Source: Streptomyces sp. H27-H1
GTDB taxonomy: Bacteria > Actinomycetota > Actinomycetes > Streptomycetales > Streptomycetaceae
Assembly (NCBI RefSeq): GCF_026627445.1
Contig: NZ_JAPNLJ010000013.1
Coordinates: 1-64,000 of the forward strand
Reading direction: 5' to 3'
Length of the DNA stretch: 64,000 bases
Positions 33,804-41,392 of the stretch are shown piece by piece. The position numbers were made by a program, and so were the translations under genes. The notes beneath the pieces are model-generated. The model had not been told where the DNA came from. It made no database searches and saw nothing but the letters and a program-made list of their open reading frames with translations. How positions within the stretch are numbered: the first letter of the stretch is position 1; each line of letters opens with the position of its first letter.

Positions 33804-34514
33804 TCAGGCGGCTTTGAGGGCGGCCAGCCGGGCTTCGATCTCCGAGGTCTTGCCGAGGTCGTCCAGGGACTCGAACTGGGCGTCCAGGGAGGAGGCGGCC
33901 AGTTCCTGCTTGCCCAGGGCCATGGCCTCCTCGCGGCGGACCTTCTCCTCGAAGCGGGCGATGTCGCTCGTCGGGTCCAGTACGTCGATGTTCTTGACCG
34001 CGTCCATCATCGTGTTCTGCGCCTGGGCGGTCTTCGCGCGCGACACCAGCTCGTCCCGCTTGGCCTGGAGTTCCGTCAGCTTGGACTTCATCGAGATCAG
34101 GCCCGACTTCAGCTTGTCGACCACCTCGGTCTGGGCGGAGATCGTCGGCTCGGCCGTCTTCGCCTCCTTCTCCGACTGCATCTGGCGGCCCAGGGCGACC
34201 TTCGCGAGGTTGTCGAACTTGTCCGCGTCCGCCGCCGAGCCGGAACCGCGCAGCTCGTCGGCCTTCTTGCTCGCCGCCAGGGCCTTGCCGCCCCACTCGG
34301 CGGCCGCGTCCACGTCCTCCGTGTGGTCCGCCTCCAGCATGCGGAGGTTGCCGATGGTGGTGGCCACGGCCTGCTCCGCCTCCGAGATGTTGTTCGTGTA
34401 GTCCCGGATCAGCTGGTCCAGCATCTTCTGCGGGTCCTCCGCCTGGTCGAGGAGGGAGTTGATGTTGGCCTTGGCGAGCTGGGTGACGCGGCCGAGGATG
34501 GTCTGCTTGCTCAT
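33804..34514 (-). CDS. pspA: PspA/IM30-family membrane-stress protein
   Basis: This 236-residue, almost fully alpha-helical protein starts with the PspA signature MSKQTILGRVTQLAKANINSLLDQAEDPQKMLDQLIRDY split over helices 1 and 2. Long coiled-coil helices follow to about residue 225. PspA/IM30 (ESCRT-III-like) proteins oligomerise on the inner face of the membrane to stabilise it under envelope stress. AAGGAG precedes the ATG. The next gene upstream on the same strand encodes a TPM-domain membrane protein that starts 2.2 kb away and ends 46 bp before pspA, so the two are likely co-transcribed. Confidence 0.95.
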   Translation of the reverse strand: MSKQTILGRVTQLAKANINSLLDQAEDPQKMLDQLIRDYTNNISEAEQAVATTIGNLRMLEADHTEDVDAAAEWGGKALAASKKADELRGSGSAADADKFDNLAKVALGRQMQSEKEAKTAEPTISAQTEVVDKLKSGLISMKSKLTELQAKRDELVSRAKTAQAQNTMMDAVKNIDVLDPTSDIARFEEKVRREEAMALGKQELAASSLDAQFESLDDLGKTSEIEARLAALKAA

Positions 34515-34559
34515 GTGCTCTGTCTCCTTGGGAACGAGGGTGGAAGTGGAGTGCGTGCG

Positions 34560-36695
34560 TCAGAAGCGGCCGCCGCCGCCCATGCGGCCGCGGGTCCCGC
34601 CGCCGCCGAAGGAGCCGGGGCCGCGCCCGCCGCCGCCCCCGCCACCGAAGCCGCCGCCCCCGCCGAAGCCGCCGCCTCCGCGGCCACGGCCGCCGTTCAG
34701 GATTTCGCCGAGGATGATCCCGCCGAGCACCGCGCCGCTCATGCCGCCGCCCTGCTGCCGGCCGCCACCGCCGTACGGGTTCTGGTAGCCCCGTACGTCC
34801 TGTTCGGCCAGCTGCTGCGCCTGGCGGGCCAAGGAGTCCGCCTGCTGGGCCTCGGCCAGGGCGCCCGCCGGGTCGGAGCCCGAGAGGGCCGTGGAGCGTT
34901 CCAGGTGGCGCTGGGCCTCCGCCAGCCGGGTGCGGGCCTGGCTGCCCACCGCCCCCCGGCTGGTGGTGATGTAGTCGGTGGCCGCGCCGATCGCGCTGCG
35001 GGCGGTGAGCAGGGCCTGCTCCAGCAGGGCCGCCGCCCGCTGTCGGCCCGACTCGCGTTCGCGGGCCCCGGCCAGCGCCTCGTCGAGGGCCGCGTCGGCC
35101 TCCTCCACGCGCCGCAGGGCGTCCATCGGGTCGTACCGGCCGGCGCCCTGCTCCTGGCGTACGTCGGCCAGTACGGCTTCCGCGCGGCTGATCCGGCCGC
35201 GCAGGTCGGCGGTCGAGCCCTCGGTGGCGCCGGTCAGCAGCCCGCGGGCGTCGGCGAGGTCGGTGTCCGTCTCGTTGAGCGCCCCGGGGAGTTTCCCGGC
35301 CGCCTCCGCCAGCTCCTGCGCACGCCGCTCCACCGCGTCGACCAGGGTCGCCGCCTGGTCCACTGCGCCCTCGGCCGCCCGGATGTGCACGGCGGCCTTG
35401 CCGTTGTCGTCGGTGGCCATGGCCGCCCGGGCCTCGCCCAGGTTCGTCGTCGCGAACAGCAGCCGGTCCTTGGCCTGTTCGGGGTTGGCGGCCACCGGCG
35501 CCGACGCGGAGTCCGCGTACTGGCGGCCGAGCGCCGTGAGGGTCGCCTCCGCCGTGGTCGTACGGCCGGTCAGGGCGCGGAAGTGGCCCTCCACGGTCGC
35601 CAGGGCCTGCGGGGCGTTCTTCTCCAGGTCCCGCAGCCGGTCGAAGTCCGCCGACTCGGCGTCGAGCCGCCGGCTCGTCTCCGTGCAGCGGGCCACGATC
35701 TCGTCGAGCATCCGGCGGCGGGTGGCGTCGTCCTCCGGGTACGCGTCGTCGAGCTGCTGGCGCAGCCGGAACGCGGCCGTCAGCCCGCTCTTCCCGAACT
35801 CCACCGCCTGCGTGAACGCCGACACCGCCTCCTCACCGAACTGCGCGGTGGCGAAGCCCAGTTCCTCGGTGCTGGTACGGATCGCGTCGTCGGTCTCCAC
35901 CAGCAGGGCCTTGGCCCTGGCATCCAGCTCGGGGAGGGGGAGGGGGGCGGGGCCCTGCCCGGGCCAGCCCGTGGTCTTCGAACCGCCACCGCCGCCGCCC
36001 GCCTGCTTGCGCTTGCGGCGGGTGTACGCGAACGCCCCGAGGGCGCCGGCCGCGCCGACCGCGACCACCGGGAGGACGAAGTCCCCGGCGCCGGTCTCGC
36101 CGCCGCTCGCCGCGGCGCCTCCGGGGTCGGCCTCGCCGGGGGTGATGGCCGGGACCGGGACGGGCAGGCCGCCCAGGACGGCGTCGTAGCCGTTCGCGGC
36201 GCCGATCGCGGCTCCCGCCCAGTCGTTCTGCTTGAGGGCCGGCTCGATGGCGGTCTGCGCCACCGCCGCGAGCTGCTCCTTGGTGAAACCGGAGTCGACA
36301 TCGGCCGAATAGGCGTACTGCCGGGCCCCGGTGGCGACGGCCAGCAGGACGTCGTTCTGGCCGAGGCCGTTCTTCTGGGCGGTGGCGTCGGCCCAGCTCT
36401 GCGCGGACCGGCCGGAGAAGTCGCGTACGTACGTGACGAACAGCTGGACCCTCCGGTCCGCGTACAGCTTGTCCAGCGCGGCGGTGACCTCGGGCCCGCG
36501 GTCGCCCAGGGCGCCCACGCGGTCGGTGATCTGCCCCTGCTGGGACAAGGTGACGGGGTCGTCGGCGCGGGCGGCCGGGGCGGTGGCCGTCGCCCAGCCG
36601 GTGAGCGCGAGCAGCGCGGCGGCGAGGGCGAGGCCGGTCCGGACGGATATCCCGGTGATGGTGCGTCTCTTCGTCCTGCTTCTCGGCGGAGTCAC
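34560..36695 (-). CDS. TPM-domain membrane protein with Gly-rich tail
   Basis: This 711-residue protein has a signal peptide (about 14-45, ending TAPAARADD), an extracytoplasmic TPM domain (about 50-175; YADRRVQLFVTYVRDFSGRS, QNDVLLAVATGARQYAYS), a membrane helix near 215-235 and a long helical cytoplasmic region (about 270-640). It ends in a 45-residue Gly-rich segment (GGGGFGGGG type). TPM proteins include thylakoid TLP18.3 and Psb32, linked to membrane-protein repair. With pspA just downstream it probably belongs to an envelope-maintenance operon. The GTG at 36695 is selected because TACTCT lies exactly 7 nt upstream and no ribosome binding site exists. Longer upstream frames lack a signal peptide. 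Confidence 0.88.
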   Translation of the reverse strand: MTPPRSRTKRRTITGISVRTGLALAAALLALTGWATATAPAARADDPVTLSQQGQITDRVGALGDRGPEVTAALDKLYADRRVQLFVTYVRDFSGRSAQSWADATAQKNGLGQNDVLLAVATGARQYAYSADVDSGFTKEQLAAVAQTAIEPALKQNDWAGAAIGAANGYDAVLGGLPVPVPAITPGEADPGGAAASGGETGAGDFVLPVVAVGAAGALGAFAYTRRKRKQAGGGGGGSKTTGWPGQGPAPLPLPELDARAKALLVETDDAIRTSTEELGFATAQFGEEAVSAFTQAVEFGKSGLTAAFRLRQQLDDAYPEDDATRRRMLDEIVARCTETSRRLDAESADFDRLRDLEKNAPQALATVEGHFRALTGRTTTAEATLTALGRQYADSASAPVAANPEQAKDRLLFATTNLGEARAAMATDDNGKAAVHIRAAEGAVDQAATLVDAVERRAQELAEAAGKLPGALNETDTDLADARGLLTGATEGSTADLRGRISRAEAVLADVRQEQGAGRYDPMDALRRVEEADAALDEALAGARERESGRQRAAALLEQALLTARSAIGAATDYITTSRGAVGSQARTRLAEAQRHLERSTALSGSDPAGALAEAQQADSLARQAQQLAEQDVRGYQNPYGGGGRQQGGGMSGAVLGGIILGEILNGGRGRGGGGFGGGGGFGGGGGGGRGPGSFGGGGTRGRMGGGGRF

Positions 36696-37179
36696 ATTTG
36701 GGAGAGTATGGGCGGTTTCATGGCCTCGCACCCGGAGCCGCCCGCCCCGCAGCCGCCCGCGCCCACCGCCACCGGGGTCCGGAGCGGCTACGGCACCGGG
36801 GTGCCGAGCGGCTACGGCAGCGGGTACGCCGAGAGGGTCGGGCGGGACAGCAGCAGGCGGGAGCCGACCAGCAGGACGTCGCCCCCGGCCGGGCCCGGCC
36901 GGCGGGGCTCCGTGGCCGGCCGAGGCGGCCGCCGACCCGGGGAGGTCCGTACCGCCGGGACCGGCCGCTCCGGGCCCGGCGGCCGCCGTGACGCCCACCG
37001 GGGCGCGGGCCGCCACGCCCGGCGCCCGGGCATGGCGCACGGATGCCCGGCCCGACGCCCTGTACGCCGCCGGCGCCCACGCGGTGTGGCGGTCGGGTTC
37101 CGAGGTGGGCTGCGTACGGGCGCGGTACGCACCAGCGTGCGGGCCCGGTCTGTCCTGCGAAGTGAACGGATGGGGGCGG
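36696..37179. other. Intergenic region with weak coding signs only
   Basis: About 480 bp between the TPM gene and sdhB. A plus-strand frame from 36709 has a Pro/Gly/Tyr repeat-like start (SGYGTG, SGYGSG), but it becomes Arg-rich and shadow-like, and no second frame continues it convincingly. A short hairpin, TGCGTAC with GTACGCA at 37111-37131, lies about 50 bp past the sdhB stop and could terminate the sdh operon. The TPM -10 element (minus strand, 36703-36708) is at the left edge. Confidence 0.5.
36703..36708 (-). promoter_or_regulatory. Leaderless -10 element for the TPM gene
   Basis: TACTCT on the minus strand ends 7 nt before the GTG at 36695, and no Shine-Dalgarno sequence is present. 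Confidence 0.42.
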
Positions 37180-37953
37180 CTATTGACCGGAGCGGCGCCG
37201 GATCTTGCTCCCCAGCCACACCAGCGGGTCGTACTTGCGGTCCACGGCCCGCTCCTTCAGCGGGATCAGGGCGTTGTCAGTGATCTTGATCCCCTCGGGG
37301 CAGACCTCCGTGCAGCACTTGGTGATGTTGCACATGCCGAGCCCGTGCTCCTCCTGCGCCGTGCGCTTGCGGTCCAGGCCCGCCTCGGCCGCGGCGTCCA
37401 GCGGGTGCATGTCCAGCTCCGCCACCCGCATCAGGAAGCGCGGACCGGCGAAGGCGCCCTTGTTCTCCTCGTGGTCGCGCACCACGTGACAGGTGTCCTG
37501 GCACAGGAAGCACTCGATGCACTTCCTGAACTCCTGCGAGCGCTCCACGTCGATCTGCTGCATCCGGTACTCGCCCGGTGCCACCCCGGCGGGCGGCACG
37601 AACGCGGGCACCTCGCGCGCCTTCTGGTAGTTGAAGGACACGTCCGTCACCAGGTCGCGGACGACCGGGAACGCACGCAGCGGGGTCACGGTGATCGTCT
37701 CCTCGCGGGAGAAGGTCGACATGCGCGTCATGCACATCAGCCGCGGCCGGCCGTTGACCTCCGCGCTGCACGAACCGCACTTGCCCGCCTTGCAGTTCCA
37801 CCGCACCGCGAGGTCGGAGGCCTGGGTGGCCTGGAGCCGGTGGACGATGTCGAGGACCACCTCCCCGTCGTGCACCTCCACGGTGAAGTCGCGCAGCTCA
37901 CCGCCCTCGGCGTCACCCCGCCAGATCCGGAACGCGGCATCGTAGGTACTCAC
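37180..37953 (-). CDS. sdhB: Succinate dehydrogenase Fe-S subunit (Sdh1 type)
   Basis: This 257-residue subunit has the [2Fe-2S] ferredoxin cysteines (CKAGKCGSC, then LMC) in the N-terminal half. The [4Fe-4S] and [3Fe-4S] clusters are ligated by CIECFLCQDTC and CNITKCCTEVCPEG in the C-terminal half. It passes electrons from the flavoprotein to quinone. The GTG start overlaps the sdhA stop by 4 bp. It is the last gene of a membrane-flavoprotein-FeS operon that matches the mycobacterial Sdh1 order and sizes rather than the four-gene sdhCDAB type. Confidence 0.95.
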   Translation of the reverse strand: MSTYDAAFRIWRGDAEGGELRDFTVEVHDGEVVLDIVHRLQATQASDLAVRWNCKAGKCGSCSAEVNGRPRLMCMTRMSTFSREETITVTPLRAFPVVRDLVTDVSFNYQKAREVPAFVPPAGVAPGEYRMQQIDVERSQEFRKCIECFLCQDTCHVVRDHEENKGAFAGPRFLMRVAELDMHPLDAAAEAGLDRKRTAQEEHGLGMCNITKCCTEVCPEGIKITDNALIPLKERAVDRKYDPLVWLGSKIRRRSGQ

Positions 37954-39878
37954 CCGTACAGCTCCTCTTCGGCGAGGTACTTGACCAGCTCTTCCTTCTC
38001 GAAGAGCGCGAGCAGGTCGGATCGGATGGGGTCGGTGCGCACCCGGGTCAGCTCGATCCGGTCCGCCGCCGGGTCCGTGGGGGCCAGGTTTCCACCGGGC
38101 GCAGTGACCGGCCGGCACAGCAGGTTCACCGGCCTCCAGGAACGCTCCATCGCCGGGCAGTCCTCGCGGGTGTGCCCGCCACGGCTCTCGGTGCGTTCCA
38201 GGGCCGCGCGGGCCACGCATTCGCTGACCAGCAGCATGTTGCGCAGGTCCAGGGCCAGGTGCCAGCCCGGGTTGAACTGCCGGTGCCCCTCGACGCCGGC
38301 GCGCGCGGCCCGTACGCGCAGGGCCGCGAGCTTCTCCAGCGCCTGGGCCATCTCGCCGGCGCGGCGGATGATCCCGACGAGGTCGTTCATGGCCGTCTGG
38401 AGCTCCTGGTGGAGGGTGTACGGGTTCTCCGCGCCCTCGGAGGCGTGGAAGGGAGCCAGCGCCTCCGAGGCCGCCGCGTCGATCTGCCCCTGGGAGACCT
38501 CGGGCCGCCCGCCGACGGCCGGGGCGTCCTGCGCCGCGTACTGCGCCGCGTGCAGCCCGGCCCGGCGGCCGAAGACCAGCAGGTCGGAGAGGGAGTTCCC
38601 GCCGAGCCGGTTCGAGCCGTGCATCCCGCCCGCGACCTCACCGGCGGCGAACAGGCCCGGTACCCCGAGGGTGGCGGCCGTATCGGACTCGACCGCGATG
38701 CCGCCCATCACGTAGTGGCAGGTCGGGCCGACCTCCATCGGCTCGGCGGTGATGTCCACGTCCGCCAGCTCCTTGAACTGGTGGTACATCGACGGGAGCC
38801 GCCGCTTGATCCTCTCGGCCGGCATCCGGGTGGACACGTCGAGGAACACCCCGCCGTGCGGGGACCCGCGCCCCGCCTTGACCTCGGAGTTGATGGCGCG
38901 GGCCACCTCGTCGCGGGGGAGCAGCTCGGGCGGGCGCCGGTTGTGGTCCGGGTCCTCGTACCAGCGGTCGCCCTCCTCCTCGGACTCCGCGTACTTCTCC
39001 TTGAAGACGTCCGGGACGTAGTCGAACATGAACCGCTTGCCCTCGCTGTTGCGCAGCACCCCGCCGTCGCCGCGCACCGACTCGGTGACGAGGATGCCCT
39101 TCACCGAGGGCGGCCAGACCATGCCGGTCGGGTGGAACTGCACGAACTCCATGTTCAGCAGCGGGGCCCCGGCGAGCAGCGCCAGCGCGTGGCCGTCACC
39201 CGTGTACTCCCACGAATTGGAGGTGGTCTTGAAGGATTTTCCGATGCCGCCCGTGGCCAGCACCACGGCCGGGGCCTCCAGCACGAAGAACCGGCCGGAC
39301 TCGCGCTCGTAGCAGAAGGTCCCCGCGACCCGCTCGCCGTCCTTCAGGACCCGCGTCACGGTGCACTCCTGGAAGACCTTGAGCCGGGCCTCGTAGTCCC
39401 CGTACTCCTTGAAGTCCTCCTGCTGGAGCTGCACGATCTTCTGCTGGAGGGTGCGGATCAGCTCCAGGCCGGTCCGGTCGCCGACGTGCGCGAGCCGCGG
39501 GTACTCGTGCCCGCCGAAGTTGCGCTGCGAGATCTTCCCGTCGGGCGTGCGGTCGAAGAGCGCGCCCCAGGTCTCCAGCTCCCAGACCCGGTCGGGGGCC
39601 TCCTTGGCGTGCAGCTCCGCCATCCGCCACTGGTTCAGGAACTTGCCGCCGCGCATCGTGTCGCGGAAGTGGACCTGCCAGTTGTCGCGCTCGTTGACGT
39701 TGCCCATGGAGGCGGCGATGCCGCCCTCCGCCATCACGGTGTGGGCCTTGCCGAAGAGGGATTTGCAGATCACGGCCGTACGGGCGCCGCGCTCGCGCGC
39801 CTCGATCGCGGCCCGCAGCCCGGCGCCGCCCGCGCCCACCACGACCACGTCCCACTGCTGCCGTTCCACTTGGGCCAT
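37950..39878 (-). CDS. sdhA: Succinate dehydrogenase flavoprotein subunit (Sdh1 type)
   Basis: This 642-residue flavoprotein has the FAD Rossmann loop DVVVVGAGGAGLRAA (10-24), the covalent-FAD histidine H46 in KAHTVMAEGG, the substrate-site segments HPTGMVWPPS and RGDGGVLRNSEG, and the capping and C-terminal GGNSLSDLLVFGRRAG motif. It oxidises succinate to fumarate at the inner face of the membrane. It is longer than E. coli SdhA and fits the Sdh1 group. Starts 1 bp after the membrane-subunit stop and overlaps sdhB by 4 bp. Confidence 0.96.
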   Translation of the reverse strand: MAQVERQQWDVVVVGAGGAGLRAAIEARERGARTAVICKSLFGKAHTVMAEGGIAASMGNVNERDNWQVHFRDTMRGGKFLNQWRMAELHAKEAPDRVWELETWGALFDRTPDGKISQRNFGGHEYPRLAHVGDRTGLELIRTLQQKIVQLQQEDFKEYGDYEARLKVFQECTVTRVLKDGERVAGTFCYERESGRFFVLEAPAVVLATGGIGKSFKTTSNSWEYTGDGHALALLAGAPLLNMEFVQFHPTGMVWPPSVKGILVTESVRGDGGVLRNSEGKRFMFDYVPDVFKEKYAESEEEGDRWYEDPDHNRRPPELLPRDEVARAINSEVKAGRGSPHGGVFLDVSTRMPAERIKRRLPSMYHQFKELADVDITAEPMEVGPTCHYVMGGIAVESDTAATLGVPGLFAAGEVAGGMHGSNRLGGNSLSDLLVFGRRAGLHAAQYAAQDAPAVGGRPEVSQGQIDAAASEALAPFHASEGAENPYTLHQELQTAMNDLVGIIRRAGEMAQALEKLAALRVRAARAGVEGHRQFNPGWHLALDLRNMLLVSECVARAALERTESRGGHTREDCPAMERSWRPVNLLCRPVTAPGGNLAPTDPAADRIELTRVRTDPIRSDLLALFEKEELVKYLAEEELYG

Positions 39879-39879
39879 G

Positions 39880-40704
39880 TCAGAAGATCCTCGGGTCGGT
39901 GAAGGCGCCGCTGGCCAGCAGGTACACGTAGAAATCGCACAGGGCCACGCTGATCAGCGAGGCCCAGGCCAGCTGCATGTGACGGGTGTTGAGGCGGCTG
40001 ATCCAGCCCCACAGGCGGTAGCGGACCGGATGCTTCGAGAAGTGCCGCAGGCGGCCGCCCATGATGTGCCGGCAGGAGTGGCAGGACAGGGTGTATGCCC
40101 AGATCAGCCCGATGTTGATCAGGAACAGCAGCGTCCCGAGGCCCATGTGGCCCCACGCGTAGCTTTCGTCGCGGAAGGTCAGCGCCGTGTCGTACGTGAG
40201 GATGCCGGCGACCGGCAGCGCCGCGTAGAAGAAGTACCGGTGCATGTTCTGGAAGATCAGCGGGAAGCGGGTCTCACCGCTGTACGAGGCGTGCGGCTCG
40301 GCGACGGCGCAGGCGGGCGGCGAGGCCCAGAAGCCGCGGTAGTACGCCTTGCGGTAGTAGTAGCAGGTCAGCCGGAAGCCGAGTGGGAAGACCAGGATCA
40401 GCAGGGCGGGGGACAGCCCCCACCAGCTGCCGAGGAGGTCCAGGTTCGGGCCGCCGCGCATCGGCTCGCAGTTCTCCGCGAGGCACGGGGAGTAGAACGG
40501 GGACACGTACGGCGCCGCGTAGTAGTCGGCGTTGGCGAAGGCCCGCCACGTCGAGTAGACGATGAAGGCGAGCAGCCCGGCCGCGGTGACGGCGGGAGAG
40601 AGCCACCACCGGTCGGTCCGCAGGTGCCGGGCCGCGATCGCGGCCCGCGAGGCGTCGTGGACGCCGCCGGGCCGCTGGGGTGATGGTTGGGTGCCTGTGG
40701 CCAA
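39880..40704 (-). CDS. sdhC: Succinate dehydrogenase membrane anchor (Sdh1 type)
   Basis: This 274-residue protein has about five to six hydrophobic helices (AVTAAGLLAFIVYSTWRAF, SPALLILVFPLGFRLTCYYY, MHRYFFYAALPVAGILTYD, GLGTLLFLINIGLIWAY, LAWASLISVALCDFYVYLL) and histidines suited to haem or quinone binding (QNMHRYFF, SCHSCRHIMGG). Length and layout match the mycobacterial Sdh1 anchor (Rv0249c type). The start is a TTG with GGAG six bases upstream; a shorter start within the first 20 residues is possible. It anchors SdhAB and hands electrons to menaquinone. Confidence 0.87.
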   Translation of the reverse strand: MATGTQPSPQRPGGVHDASRAAIAARHLRTDRWWLSPAVTAAGLLAFIVYSTWRAFANADYYAAPYVSPFYSPCLAENCEPMRGGPNLDLLGSWWGLSPALLILVFPLGFRLTCYYYRKAYYRGFWASPPACAVAEPHASYSGETRFPLIFQNMHRYFFYAALPVAGILTYDTALTFRDESYAWGHMGLGTLLFLINIGLIWAYTLSCHSCRHIMGGRLRHFSKHPVRYRLWGWISRLNTRHMQLAWASLISVALCDFYVYLLASGAFTDPRIF

Positions 40705-40812
40705 GAGGGACTCCGGGTGGAGTGATGAGGGGTGGCCCGGGGGACCCGGCCGCCGCCACTGCGGTCGGCCGGGTCCGTGACCGGGTCCGGTGGGGTGTGC
40801 GCGGCGCGTGGG

Positions 40813-41034
40813 TCAGGGAGCGTGGCGGTCGCGGGCGCCTAGGCCCTCGTCGTCGGAGTCCGTCCACAGCGAGCTGTCGTACGGGGTGTCCGGGACGCTG
40901 ACCATCGCGCCGTCTCCCGGAGGCCGGGAGGCGGGCGGTGTCTGCCGGGCGACATCCTTCTCCAGCTGCTCCACGGAGCGGACCAGCTCGTTCAGGTTGC
41001 GCCGTACGGCGGTCAAATCGTCTTGCAGGGACAT
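40813..41034 (-). CDS. Small coiled-coil protein of unknown function
   Basis: This 73-residue protein begins with an amphipathic helix of heptad character (LQDDLTAVRRNLNELVRSVEQLEKDVA) and ends in a Pro-rich acidic tail (PYDSSLWTDSDDEGLG). GAGGG precedes the ATG at good spacing and codon use is like its neighbours, so it looks real. It lies 108 bp upstream of the sdh operon on the same strand and might be co-transcribed. No family function can be named. Confidence 0.72.
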   Translation of the reverse strand: MSLQDDLTAVRRNLNELVRSVEQLEKDVARQTPPASRPPGDGAMVSVPDTPYDSSLWTDSDDEGLGARDRHAP

Positions 41035-41392
41035 GACTTGCCCTCACTTCCGCTGGGTGCGGTGGCAACGCTCATGTGCGCCTGCGAGTGTCGCGCCTCC
41101 CGTCCCCGGTTGTGAAGGGACGTGCAGCGATTGCAGGCGCGCAGGCGCGAACCGTGCGCCCCTCCTCGCTCCATTTTCATCCCTCTTACGGGGGAACGCG
41201 CGCCCGGAAGGCAAGCCGGATTGGTCCGCACGGGTGGGGTTCGCGGCGTGGCGGGGACCGGCTGCGGCGGCTGCGGCGGGGTGTCGATTTCAGTGGGTTT
41301 CGGCACCCAGTGTGATCAGCTCCATATACCGCCGAACGTGATCAAGACACCCCTTTCGCGACCCCCCACGCCCTGCCCCGGAGGTACCACCC
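41035..41392. other. Divergent promoter region, no gene seen
   Basis: About 360 bp separate the small coiled-coil gene from the solute-binding lipoprotein. The right part holds two direct GTGATCA copies (41312-41318 and 41338-41344) and an A/T-richer patch, suggesting the promoter region. GGAGGT lies just before the 41393 ATG. No reading frame here is convincing. Confidence 0.5.

Noticed and set aside
36709..36990. Small Pro/Gly/Tyr-rich plus-strand gene
   Set aside because: It has no ribosome binding site, its start sits over the TPM promoter, and the composition turns into an Arg-rich shadow after about 60 codons.
34323..37283. Nearly 1,000-codon plus-strand frame over the pspA/TPM region
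   Set aside because: The minus-strand genes carry PspA and TPM motifs, signal peptide and membrane helix. The plus-strand frame is Gly/Arg/Val-rich shadow sequence.
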